Part shown: positions 1 to 7,091 of the stretch, in pieces
How positions within the stretch are numbered: the first letter of the stretch is position 1
Layout: each line of letters begins with the position of its first letter
From: RGIG4079 sp045646905
GTDB lineage: Bacteria; Bacteroidota; Bacteroidia; Bacteroidales; Muribaculaceae
NCBI GenBank assembly: GCA_045646905.1
Contig: JAZRLP010000037.1
Coordinates: 1-16,978, forward strand
Direction of reading: 5' to 3'
DNA: 16,978 bases
Position numbers and translations under genes: made by a program
Notes under the pieces: model-generated
What the model saw: only the letters and a program-made list of their open reading frames with translations
Database searches by the model: none
What the model was told of the DNA's origin: nothing

Positions 1-39
1 AAGAAAGTAAAGGGGATTTACATTCTGTACGGTTTTTAA
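1..39 (+). CDS. C-terminal end of a gene entering from the left (partial), possibly a secreted protein with a sorting tail
   Basis: The first twelve codons read KKVKGIYILYGF and end in TAA at 37-39. The 'KGIYIL' core matches the last beta-strand of the C-terminal sorting or anchoring tail found at the end of many secreted Bacteroidales proteins. The tails of the two large secreted proteins in this window are comparable (NGIYIKKQGNKV and GNLYIINNQKVIFK). A strong palindrome with the shape of a terminator lies 45 nt downstream on the same strand, which fits a real gene end. Only 12 codons are visible, so this rests on a motif and the context; a chance open frame remains possible. Confidence 0.35.
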   Translation, partial: KKVKGIYILYGF

Positions 40-83
40 CCAATGACATTTAATAATCTTATACCTTTACTGCTTCTGGGTTT

Positions 84-113
84 ACGAAGATAGCGAAATT
101 TCGCTATCTTCGT
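84..113 (+). terminator. 30-bp perfect palindrome, probable terminator
   Basis: Two 15-base arms (ACGAAGATAGCGAAA and its exact complement) abut with no spacer. As RNA they would form a stem of about 13 bp with a 4-nt loop. On the plus strand the stem is followed by a T-rich stretch (CGTTCCTTTTGC), and the plus-strand gene ends 45 nt earlier, so termination of that gene is the likely role. The U-tract is interrupted, so efficiency is uncertain. Perfect dyad symmetry would also fit a protein binding site. Confidence 0.5.
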
Positions 114-177
114 TCCTTTTGCAAATATAGAATGACAGAAGAAACATATTTTTTTCGTTATTCCTGTGTGTATTAAT

Positions 178-216
178 CCCCTCAGTCGCAAGCGACAGCC
201 CCCCTTAGAAGGTGGG
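178..216. repeat. Dispersed REP-like intergenic element
   Basis: The stretch contains CCCCTCAGTCGCAAGCGAC, where GTCGC-AA-GCGAC forms a small hairpin (185-196). A second imperfect C-run/G-run hairpin follows (CCCCCCTT-AGAA-GGTGGG, 199-216). From memory, sequences of the form 'CCCCTCAGTC...GACAGCCCCCCTTAGAAGG' recur between genes in many gut Bacteroidales and other bacterial genomes. Only one copy is present in this window, so its repeated nature is inferred from recall and not shown here. Confidence 0.45.
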
Positions 217-305
217 CAACTATGGCCTTTTTTTAGGCATAACATAAAGGCTAACGCATTGTAACATGGGCGAAAGAATATATAAGCTGATGCGTGTGTA
301 GCGAC

Positions 306-346
306 AAAAAAAACGACTGGGGTGATGGGTTTCAACTCAGTCGTTT
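306..346 (-). terminator. Rho-independent terminator of the phosphodiester glycosidase-like gene
   Basis: On the minus strand a 9-bp stem (AAACGACTG at 311-319 pairs with CAGTCGTTT at 338-346; 18-nt loop) is followed by a run of eight T (complement of the A-run 306-313). It starts 27 nt after the stop codon at 373-375. Confidence 0.75.
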
Positions 347-372
347 ATGTATTATGTTTTGTGCTTTGTAAA

Positions 373-2955
373 TTATTTCACAAGCACTTTTGTTACTTTG
401 TTGCCTTGTTTCTTAATGTAGATGCCGTTAGATGGATTTTCTACCTTTATGCCTTGCAAGTTGTAGTATTCGATAGGAGCATTTTCATTTTCGATAGGTG
501 CTTCTTCGATGCCTGTAGTTGTGAGGCTGAAGGTGTATTGAGCGGCGAGTTGGCCAGGAACATATTGATAAAGAAGAACTGAGTAGTTGTCTTTAATTTC
601 GGCACTGAAACAGTTGGCATTGGGTGACACAACGGCCGATGAGAGTTGAGCATTGTGGGTAGCAACAATTTTGTTGTTGGTGATGTCAACGATTTGGAAT
701 CCGTCGATATATGCAGTGCCAATAGGCTCAACGGCAAACAATGTATTGTTTAGTGTGAAGAATGTGCCACCTTGAGTTGTAGAAATTCCGTTGTTGGCAT
801 ATGGAACAAAGCTTGTGCCGTCGCTATGGTAGAAATGTTTGTTGCTACGAACACGAACAGCGAAGTTGTCGCCAAAGCTATCTTCCAAAGGCATTGCAAA
901 AGATTGTCCGTCGGCAGTGATGCCTACAGGAATGCCTCGTTGAGCTTTTTGTTCGCCATATTGGATGTAGATTTTAGCAACCGATGTGTTATCTTTAGGG
1001 AACATAAATACAATACCACCTTCGCCGTTTAATATGTTTCCAACGATTTTTCCAAGATATTGCATTTGGTTGGCAGTAACTCCGTCGGGCATTGTGAGTG
1101 TGAGGTCTTGGAATGCTGTGCCACCAACTGGAAGTACTTTGTATGTAGTATTGTTAAACATATCGGTCGAAATGATGATATTTCCAGCGTCGTCGCTTGT
1201 GATGGCAGTACCTGCAGCCGATGTGATGCCGGTGTTGGTCAAGCCATCTTTGCTCCAATAGTAAAGCATTGAGTTGGCGTGGTCGTTGATGTATATTTTA
1301 CCACCGAAACCTGTAGCCCAACGGCTGTTAGCGTTGGCAACAAGGTGTCCTGTGGTGTGAGCCCAGTTTTGAGTGAGGGTATATCCTGTCACAACTTCGG
1401 GTTCATCGGGTGTGGGTTCATCGGGTGTTTTAGTGTTTGAGCCCGAAAGGGTAACCGAAACAGAGGTAGCTCTTTTAGATGAAATTGTGATTTTAGCAGA
1501 GTGGGTACCTTCGGCTGTAGGAGCGTATGTTACGGTGATTGTAGCAGAGGCAGCGTCCTTGCTTATAGAGGTAGATGAGATGCTAAATTGATTAGCGTTA
1601 GTGCCAGAGATGGCGAGAGAAATAGCATCGCGAAGGTCTTTGCCGGTCACGGTGAATGTTTTTGTTACCGATTTGTTGTCGTTGGTGCTTAACGAAAGTG
1701 AGCTTGCGCTTGTTGACAATGTTGGGGTGGGGAGTTTAACAACAAATAATCCATCGGCAACGGGACGAATGCCACCGCCACCATTGTTGGTGCTTGCATC
1801 ATTGACAAGACCTCCACCTGTAATCCAGAATTGTGAAGAACCACCACCATCGAAGTTCATGGCATCATTACAACCAAGGTTTTTCATGATGTCGCCAAGT
1901 ACTTTGCCATTACAGCCTGTTGACCAACCACTGCTTCGGCCGTCAACAACGCACATGATGAGTTTAGTTTTGTCGGCATTGTAACCAACAGCAGTGCGAG
2001 GCTCATTACCCGAGATGTTGCCAAGAGAGTTGGCATAAGAAGATATGCGAGTGCCATTGTCAAGAACCATAAGCGAACCACCTACTGCTTGAGATGCTAC
2101 AGGGGTAGTGATGTTGCCTGCATTGTCTTTGAGGTTGGTGTTCATGTATATGGTAATAGTAGTGCCTACAGTGAGACCTTTTACATAGTTGCCATTTTGA
2201 GAGCCTTTGCCAAACATTACAATGCCATTAGATGGGATTGTAACATTGCCCGATGATGGAGCACTTGCCACTTTATATTGAAGATATTTGCCAGGAGTGA
2301 GTTTCGCTCCGTTTACGGGAGTGAGTTGCACGGCATAACCACCCATGCCCGAAGTCCCTGATGTTGTGCTGTTAGACTCGGGTGTGTAGAAGATGATTTG
2401 TTCGCTTACGCCTGCATTTGCAGCTACAGTTGAAGTTGTGTTAATAGCAGCAAAATCGGTCCAACCTTCAACGCCATTTACAGCGCTGCACCAGCAGGTG
2501 ATTTTGTTGAGATATCCGATAGTAGGTTTTTGGCTTTCATCGAAGCTGATGGCATAGTATCCATCGCCACTAAAACCTTTGCGAGCGCTGCCATTGACCA
2601 CAGTCAAACCTCCGTTAGAAGTATCGGTGAAGAATCCACCATTAGTGCCAACGATAGGAGTGGCATCGGTGATGCGGCTTGCCATAGTTGCAACAGTAGC
2701 AGTGTTGGTGAGTTTGCTACCACCAGGAGTTGCGCGCACGGCAATGTCTTCATTTGTGAGGTCGGTGATAGTGTAGAAAATGCGCATGTGGTGCGAACTT
2801 GTGTAAACATGAGCAGTAGAGTAGGTCACTCCAGTGGTCAATGTTTTAGATGATGTGACATCAACGGTGTAACTTGTACCATTGAGTGTCCATGTAGCAG
2901 CCATTGCACTAAATTGCATAGCAATAGCAGCCAAACCTAAAAAGATCTTTTTCAT
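373..2955 (-). CDS. Secreted phosphodiester glycosidase-like protein (NAGPA/DUF2233 domain) with Ig-like and C-terminal sorting domains
   Basis: The protein has 860 residues. A signal peptide (1-19, cleavage after AMA) precedes a NAGPA/DUF2233 domain at about 90-407. Its hallmarks are NGGFF (105-109), EPRTAVGY (318-325), VVDGR (336-340), DAMNFDGGGSSQFW (364-377) and RPVADGLFV (397-405). This family includes the human uncovering enzyme, which removes GlcNAc from phosphodiester-linked mannose-6-phosphate, and bacterial secreted relatives; the substrate here is unknown. An Ig-like domain follows (about 410-505), then an acidic Pro linker (511-520) and a region of about 290 residues (525-815) with repeated beta-strand patterns resembling a propeller. 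The tail 'YYNLQGIKVENPSNGIYIKK' (830-849) is the C-terminal sorting/anchoring type common in Bacteroidales. The gene is monocistronic, with its own promoter at 3002-3031 and terminator at 306-346. The family call is firm; the propeller-like call is a guess. Confidence 0.88.
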   Translation of the reverse strand: MKKIFLGLAAIAMQFSAMAATWTLNGTSYTVDVTSSKTLTTGVTYSTAHVYTSSHHMRIFYTITDLTNEDIAVRATPGGSKLTNTATVATMASRITDATPIVGTNGGFFTDTSNGGLTVVNGSARKGFSGDGYYAISFDESQKPTIGYLNKITCWCSAVNGVEGWTDFAAINTTSTVAANAGVSEQIIFYTPESNSTTSGTSGMGGYAVQLTPVNGAKLTPGKYLQYKVASAPSSGNVTIPSNGIVMFGKGSQNGNYVKGLTVGTTITIYMNTNLKDNAGNITTPVASQAVGGSLMVLDNGTRISSYANSLGNISGNEPRTAVGYNADKTKLIMCVVDGRSSGWSTGCNGKVLGDIMKNLGCNDAMNFDGGGSSQFWITGGGLVNDASTNNGGGGIRPVADGLFVVKLPTPTLSTSASSLSLSTNDNKSVTKTFTVTGKDLRDAISLAISGTNANQFSISSTSISKDAASATITVTYAPTAEGTHSAKITISSKRATSVSVTLSGSNTKTPDEPTPDEPEVVTGYTLTQNWAHTTGHLVANANSRWATGFGGKIYINDHANSMLYYWSKDGLTNTGITSAAGTAITSDDAGNIIISTDMFNNTTYKVLPVGGTAFQDLTLTMPDGVTANQMQYLGKIVGNILNGEGGIVFMFPKDNTSVAKIYIQYGEQKAQRGIPVGITADGQSFAMPLEDSFGDNFAVRVRSNKHFYHSDGTSFVPYANNGISTTQGGTFFTLNNTLFAVEPIGTAYIDGFQIVDITNNKIVATHNAQLSSAVVSPNANCFSAEIKDNYSVLLYQYVPGQLAAQYTFSLTTTGIEEAPIENENAPIEYYNLQGIKVENPSNGIYIKKQGNKVTKVLVK
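1399..1428 (-). repeat. 15-bp tandem duplication encoding the TPDEP linker
   Basis: Two adjacent identical copies of 15 bases (1399-1413 and 1414-1428) encode TPDEP twice. They form the flexible acidic proline linker between the Ig-like and C-terminal regions of the protein encoded at 373-2955. The length could vary between strains by slippage. Confidence 0.8.
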
Positions 2956-3001
2956 AATAATATGTTTTTATTGAATTTTATTCTATTGTAAATTAAGATT
3001 G

Positions 3002-3031
3002 CAAAGGTAGTTCTAATTTTCTAATTGGCAA
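3002..3031 (-). promoter_or_regulatory. Promoter of the phosphodiester glycosidase-like gene
   Basis: On the minus strand TTG (complement of 3029-3031), 19 nt, then TACCTTTG (complement of 3002-3009) match the Bacteroidetes primary sigma consensus TTG-N19-21-TAnnTTTG. The -7 box lies 46 nt before the ATG at 2955. The -33 TTG is the end of the T-tract of the preceding terminator, so the two elements overlap. Confidence 0.75.
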
Positions 3032-3070
3032 AAAAATAACAGTGCCAAAATCTTTAAATTTTGGCACTGT
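3030..3070 (-). terminator. Rho-independent terminator of the S41 peptidase operon
   Basis: There is a perfect 13-bp stem (3039-3051 with 3058-3070, core AGTGCCAAAA) with a 6-nt loop. On the minus strand it is followed by TTATTTTTTT. It lies 6 nt past the stop codon of the in-frame relic at 3077 and 132 nt past the peptidase stop at 3203. Confidence 0.8.
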
Positions 3071-3076
3071 GTCAAT

Positions 3077-3202
3077 TTATCTGTTTTCATCTTTAAGAGC
3101 AATACCAATTGCCCATTTGTCTATGAAAGAGTAACCATATTCAGGATAAATAGATGTTACTATTTCGCCCTTTTGGGGAGTGGTAAAGTTGATACCGAGT
3201 GA
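3077..3202 (-). pseudogene. In-frame 41-codon relic resembling an outer-membrane beta-barrel strand pair
   Basis: Directly after the TAA of the S41 peptidase (3203-3205), and in the same frame, 41 sense codons run to a TAA at 3077-3079. The translation is protein-like. It starts SLGINFTTPQKGE and continues with SIYPEYGYSFIDKWAIGIAL. The pattern PExGY-F-x-DKWAIG is typical of the outer-membrane beta-barrel (porin-like) proteins of Bacteroidetes. There is no ATG, GTG or TTG start near its beginning. The terminator stem begins 6 nt past its stop, as expected for an original gene end. The peptidase already has a normal family C-terminus (DAILDKAIEFL), so this is more likely the 3' remnant of another gene than a lost peptidase domain. 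Stop-codon readthrough cannot be excluded. Confidence 0.45.
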
Positions 3203-4261
3203 TTATTTTGCCGATAAGAACTCGATGGCCTTATCTAAAATAGCATCTTTGCCAGTGATGTGAGCATCAGGTGCCATGTCGATTTTGAAGCCTTCTGTTG
3301 GGTCGATACCAAACTCGGTGTGAACGCCGTTAATGTCGAGCATTGGTGATGTAGATAGGCGCACAACCCATCCGTTAGGGAGATCGAAGTTGCAAGGAAC
3401 GCCGCCACCGCCACCGCTACGGTCGCCCATGATGGTTACATTGTCGAGCACTTTCATGGTACGAATGAAGTCGTTGGCAGCGCTATAAACACCACGGTTG
3501 CTGAGAACAACTACATCTTTGAGGAATTTTACGATGTTGTTTTCATTATTGATGTCGCTAATAGAAGAACTTTCGTGTTCAATATAATTGGGAATAGTGT
3601 CGGCAAACTCGCTATGACCAGGGCCTGTTTTGTGAAGGGTGTAACCGCATAATACTTTGTCTTCTTTAGAGAAACGACAAGCGATTTTGTTGACATTAGA
3701 TATAGAGCCACCACCATTGCTACGAATGTCGATGATTACACCTTTGCAGTCTTTGAATTGAGTGAGGATGTAGTCAAGAAGCCCTTCGCTAAATTCACTG
3801 GAGAAAGAGTCGTAGTACATATAGCCGATGTTTTGGGGTAATACTTTATACTCGAAACCTCCTTTAATATGATAATCGTTGTTGAGATAATTTTCGTGAA
3901 CGATGCGTGCGCTATAATTTTCGGGGTAGTCTTCGTGCCATTTCCAATATTTAGAATTATCGTAGCCGTAGGAGAGATTAACATGGCCGTCTTTCAACTC
4001 GGCAAGCATGTCGGCGCACACTTTGAACAATTCATCGCTGCTCATGCCATTGTGAACGCGAGTTTTATATGCAGTATGAATAGAATCCCAATCAATGTTT
4101 TTGTAGTCAAAATAGCAATAGTATTCATCGCAAATTTTCCACAACATTTCAAAGTTACCTTCGGCATCATTTACAATGTCGCTGTCGTCGTTAATGTAGC
4201 ACGATTGCAATGGGAGGATAAATAGGAGAGTTGCTACAAAAGATAAATATTTAGTTTTCAT
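3203..4261 (-). CDS. S41-family (C-terminal processing/tricorn-like) peptidase, lipoprotein
   Basis: The protein has 352 residues with a lipoprotein signal peptide (LPLQSC, lipid Cys21). The acidic stretch after Cys (NDDSD, 24-28) resembles the surface-export signal of Bacteroidetes lipoproteins, so the enzyme may face outwards. S41 features are ELKDGHVNLSY (88-98), IDIRSNGGGSISN (177-189), the nucleophile region LSNRGVYSAAND with candidate Ser260, GDRSGGGGG (279-287), GIDPTE (318-323) and the end DAILDKAIEFL. These proteases cleave near protein C-termini or degrade peptides. No clear PDZ domain is visible, and the protein is short for the CtpA type. It is the last gene of a three-gene operon: its ATG lies 2 nt after the upstream stop at 4264. 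The substrate is unknown; the products of the two upstream genes are natural candidates as partners. Confidence 0.85.
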   Translation of the reverse strand: MKTKYLSFVATLLFILPLQSCYINDDSDIVNDAEGNFEMLWKICDEYYCYFDYKNIDWDSIHTAYKTRVHNGMSSDELFKVCADMLAELKDGHVNLSYGYDNSKYWKWHEDYPENYSARIVHENYLNNDYHIKGGFEYKVLPQNIGYMYYDSFSSEFSEGLLDYILTQFKDCKGVIIDIRSNGGGSISNVNKIACRFSKEDKVLCGYTLHKTGPGHSEFADTIPNYIEHESSSISDINNENNIVKFLKDVVVLSNRGVYSAANDFIRTMKVLDNVTIMGDRSGGGGGVPCNFDLPNGWVVRLSTSPMLDINGVHTEFGIDPTEGFKIDMAPDAHITGKDAILDKAIEFLSAK

Positions 4262-4263
4262 AA

Positions 4264-5112
4264 TTAATATGTGTAAAGTGCAGTTTTAATTTTTTTATTC
4301 TCATTTGACTTGCTCCAACGCATCAAGTCGCCAGTGAAACCTACAACGAAGTTGTGTGATACATATTGGAAATGGTTGGGGGTAGCATAATATGTGATAA
4401 TATCGTTGTTATAACCCAAACGCAAAGCCCAAGTGTCGAAGTGAAGGTCGGCGTGAAGACGGTTGCGCATATTGAAACGGCTTTCCCATGAGCCAGCTTT
4501 CCAACCATCTAATAGGCCTGAAGTAAAATATCCCTGCTCGGTTTGAATAAATGCACCTAAAACGGGGAGTGCCATTTGATAACGAGCAGTAACGGGAAGT
4601 TTGCCTAATGTGAAATCATACACAGCCATACCAGTAAAGCCAACAGAAATATCGGCTTTAATCGTTAAAGGATTATTGCCACCATGCATATTGGTTACAA
4701 TGCCACCCATAACATCTAAATCGGCACCATAGTAAAGGCGGAGGTTGGGACACACGGTGTTATATGTCATCATGCCGAAAGTGTAATTTCCAAAATAGGC
4801 TTTAGAACCACCATTATCAGAGATAGACATCGTTCCGGTGTTATACATGTAGCGAAGTTGATGTTGTTGCACCCATTTAGAGTCGCCTTTGGCTGCACGC
4901 ATCATTTCTACATTTACCGAAAAACTAGGGCCAGAGAATGTGAAGTAAGAAAGAGGTTTTTCTACCCAAGATGCTCCACCTATGTTAAGTTCTAACGCAG
5001 TGAAAAGAGGGCGATAGGTGCTGTCTTTTTTTGACTCCTCTTTGGCAAAAGATGTCAAAGGCAAAGTCAATAGGATTGCACTACAAAGTAGATTTTTGAG
5101 TTTTTTGTTCAT
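4264..5112 (-). CDS. DUF3316-like secreted, probably outer-membrane protein
   Basis: The protein has 282 residues. A signal peptide (1-23, cleavage after SFA) is followed by a mature part with alternating aromatic/polar strands and many Gly and Tyr (for example LRLYYGADLDVMGG, WALRLGYNNDIITYY, YVSHNFVVGFTGDLMRW). This suggests a beta-barrel or beta-rich envelope protein. The central PVTARYQMALPVLGAF recalls DUF3316 proteins of Bacteroides, recognised from memory. No enzyme motif is seen. It is the middle gene of the operon: it starts 35 nt after the stop of the gene at 5148, and its stop is 2 nt before the ATG of the S41 peptidase, so translation of those two may be coupled. Confidence 0.6.
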   Translation of the reverse strand: MNKKLKNLLCSAILLTLPLTSFAKEESKKDSTYRPLFTALELNIGGASWVEKPLSYFTFSGPSFSVNVEMMRAAKGDSKWVQQHQLRYMYNTGTMSISDNGGSKAYFGNYTFGMMTYNTVCPNLRLYYGADLDVMGGIVTNMHGGNNPLTIKADISVGFTGMAVYDFTLGKLPVTARYQMALPVLGAFIQTEQGYFTSGLLDGWKAGSWESRFNMRNRLHADLHFDTWALRLGYNNDIITYYATPNHFQYVSHNFVVGFTGDLMRWSKSNENKKIKTALYTY

Positions 5113-5147
5113 CTTTGTCAGATTTTTAATTTGATTTATATTTACAA

Positions 5148-5636
5148 TTATTTTTCAACTTTAATTTTGCCTGCCATATACATTATTATTTTAGAATCTT
5201 TGTTCTCTATAGCAACTATAAAGTCGGATATAGTCTTGTCATCGATAGGAGAGGCAAAACTACGAATATAGTCATTGTTGGCAAATTCTTTTTCGTTGCC
5301 TAATTTGTATTCTTTTAGTAGGGTAGTAAACGCGTCGAGTTCTTTGCGTAATGCTGTGCACATTTGTTGAGGAGCGTTACTATAGTCGATGATGGTGATG
5401 CTGGTTACGCCCTTCATGAATTCTTTGCCAAATTGTTTATTGAACATCATTTTGACCATGTTTAATCCCATCCCTTTGGTTACGGTAGTGCAGTCTACGC
5501 CTTTCACATTTTCATATTTCTTCACAATGGCATTGACCTTGTTTTCAACCTTTGATGGTGCTTGAGCATAAACATTGACCATTGTAGTCAATGCCAATGC
5601 GATGCAAAGTGCTATTTTTTGAATATAGAGTTTCAT
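5148..5636 (-). CDS. Small secreted protein, DUF6108/DUF4252-like
   Basis: The protein has 162 residues with a signal peptide (1-24, cleavage after VYA) and no lipobox. The mature protein is mixed alpha/beta with KGVDCTTVTKGMGLNMVKMM and FMKGVTSITIIDYSNA, ending in IIMYMAGKIKVE. The arrangement resembles short Bacteroidales periplasmic proteins annotated DUF6108 or DUF4252; the choice between the two is from memory. No catalytic motif is visible. It is the first gene of the operon 5636 to 3203. No perfect promoter was found upstream; the best -7 candidate is TACCTTTT (5680-5687, minus strand) without a proper TTG. Confidence 0.6.
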   Translation of the reverse strand: MKLYIQKIALCIALALTTMVNVYAQAPSKVENKVNAIVKKYENVKGVDCTTVTKGMGLNMVKMMFNKQFGKEFMKGVTSITIIDYSNAPQQMCTALRKELDAFTTLLKEYKLGNEKEFANNDYIRSFASPIDDKTISDFIVAIENKDSKIIMYMAGKIKVEK

Positions 5637-5945
5637 TCAAATGATAATAATCGGTTGCTCTTTTTGATATTTTTTGTGAAAAGGTAGTGGAGGCTTACAT
5701 TCTTGAGTTTCTTGATTGCAACCAATACCCAATCTCACTTAAAACTAAATTTTACATAAAAAATAATTTCTAACACAAAATTACTTTCATATTCTGTAAT
5801 AGTCAAACAATGTAATCCTACATTTTGGTCTATATAGGCGCTTTCAAACCTTATCAAATAATAAATGTAAATCGAAATGTATATAAAATAAATTGCGGTG
5901 ATAAGTGGATTTTATATAAATTTGTAAAAAAATAATGAGATAGAA
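5637..5945. other. Divergent promoter region
   Basis: This AT-rich region separates the minus-strand operon starting at 5636 from the plus-strand pair starting at 5946. It carries a good plus-strand promoter (5893-5924) and a poor minus-strand candidate (TACCTTTT, complement of 5680-5687). GGTTGC (5653-5658) and GCAACC (5718-5723) form a widely spaced inverted repeat upstream of the minus operon. No gene-like open frame was seen. Confidence 0.5.
5893..5924 (+). promoter_or_regulatory. Promoter of the DUF3667-cupin operon
   Basis: TTG (5893-5895), 21 nt, then TAAATTTG (5917-5924) match the Bacteroidetes consensus. The -7 box ends 21 nt before the ATG at 5946, so the leader would be only about 15 nt. 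Confidence 0.65.
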
Positions 5946-7055
5946 ATGGAAGAACAATCTACAACAAGTTTACAAAATAATGAATTAGACCCCTCAAAGC
6001 AGTGTCTTAATTGTGGCACACTCCTTTCTGGGAAATATTGTCATAATTGTGGGCAACATATTACCGACCACGCAATGACGGTTAAACAATTGATATTTGG
6101 ATACCTCGATAATACATATTTGTGGGACACTCAACAATTCAAAACAATATGGAGATTGATTAGTAGGCCAGGTGAATTAACTCGCGACTATGTGGCAGGG
6201 AAGTTTGTGTCGCAGGTTCAGCCTCTTAAACTCAATATGTTTTTGTTGATTATATTTCTCACATTGTTTGTGTTCTTTGGAAGCGACCAAGCAATGAACA
6301 CCACGATGCAGGACTTAACAAAAGATGAAGTGTTCTTTGCCAAGATGCAACTGGAAGATATCAGCGAGGATGAAGCTTATCTTGAAAAGGTAAGAACAAG
6401 CCCTCGCGACACGGTTAATTTAGTTGCTCCAATATTTTTAGCAAAAGACCATCCCTCAATAATAAAGTCTCATCAAATTATATATAGTTCAGAGGGGCGC
6501 GATATTGACAAATGGGTTGCGATTGTTCCACGAGTGTTTATCGAAGAAGAGATTATCAAACCCGACGAAGAGGGAAATTATAGGTTTAATACAGAGGCAG
6601 GTATGGCTGCTGAAGATGTTGCGCTAATTCAAACTATTTGGGAGCAACTGACTTCGCTTATAATGCAATATTTGCCGATAATTTTATTGTTTACAGCTCC
6701 ATTTCTAGCCTTTTCTTTGTACCTTGTTCAGTACAAGAGTAAACGAAGGTTTATCACCCATTTTGTTTTCTCTATGCATTATATCGCTTTTGTTGAATTA
6801 ATGATTATTGTGATATATGTATTTTATCTAACATTAGATCCTTCGCTTGCGCTATTGAATATGATATTTACTATATTTTCATGCATTTATTTTGCGCGAT
6901 CATTCCGCACTGTGTATGAAACTTCATGGTTTAGGTCAATAACAAAGGCTATATTATCAAATGTGATTTATTACTTGATATGTCTTTTGACATTTATAGT
7001 CCTCTTGTTTGTTGCGTGTGTCATTGTAGCGGCGCAATCTGAGTTTTTTTCTTGA
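5946..7055 (+). CDS. DUF3667 family membrane protein with N-terminal zinc ribbon
   Basis: The protein has 369 residues. The N-terminal zinc ribbon uses Cys20-x2-Cys23 and Cys32-x2-Cys35 (CLNCG...CHNCGQ). It is followed by the family signature around LISRPGELTRDYVAGK (71-86), typical of DUF3667. About five membrane segments follow: 96-112, 238-261, 272-296, 300-317 and 337-363. Between the first and second lies a soluble segment of about 125 residues, probably exposed on one side of the membrane. The biochemical role of DUF3667 is not known to me. It is first in a two-gene plus-strand operon; the cupin gene starts 36 nt downstream. Its own promoter lies at 5893-5924. The start is supported by the short distance to that promoter. 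Confidence 0.82.
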   Translation: MEEQSTTSLQNNELDPSKQCLNCGTLLSGKYCHNCGQHITDHAMTVKQLIFGYLDNTYLWDTQQFKTIWRLISRPGELTRDYVAGKFVSQVQPLKLNMFLLIIFLTLFVFFGSDQAMNTTMQDLTKDEVFFAKMQLEDISEDEAYLEKVRTSPRDTVNLVAPIFLAKDHPSIIKSHQIIYSSEGRDIDKWVAIVPRVFIEEEIIKPDEEGNYRFNTEAGMAAEDVALIQTIWEQLTSLIMQYLPIILLFTAPFLAFSLYLVQYKSKRRFITHFVFSMHYIAFVELMIIVIYVFYLTLDPSLALLNMIFTIFSCIYFARSFRTVYETSWFRSITKAILSNVIYYLICLLTFIVLLFVACVIVAAQSEFFS

Positions 7056-7091
7056 AGTCGAATCAATAATTGAAAAAGAATATTTGATATT

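Larger units (their letters stand above)
40..372. other. Convergent intergenic region
   Basis: This stretch separates a plus-strand gene end from the minus-strand gene end at 373. It holds a 30-bp perfect palindrome (84-113), a GC-rich repeat of the dispersed intergenic type (178-216), a small GCCT-T6-AGGC hairpin (225-238) and the terminator of the gene at 373. An open frame of 99 codons on the minus strand crosses all of these elements and is judged not to be a gene. The composition is mixed: AT-rich with a short C/G-rich island. Confidence 0.6.

Noticed and set aside
122..129. TATATTTG on the minus strand, matching the -7 consensus
   Set aside because: No TTG at 19-21 nt upstream and no minus-strand gene to the left inside the window.
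36..335. 99-codon open frame on the minus strand
   Set aside because: It crosses the palindrome, the GC-rich repeat and the terminator. The translation is low-quality (KKGHSCPPSKGG and basic runs), and no promoter was found at a suitable distance.
1601..1984. 127-codon open frame on the plus strand
   Set aside because: It lies entirely within, and antisense to, the phosphodiester glycosidase-like gene, whose domains are clear. The translation has no recognisable features.
5680..5687. TACCTTTT as a -7 box for the minus-strand operon at 5636
   Set aside because: The last consensus base differs and no TTG lies at 19-21 nt upstream, so it is mentioned only as the best of poor candidates.
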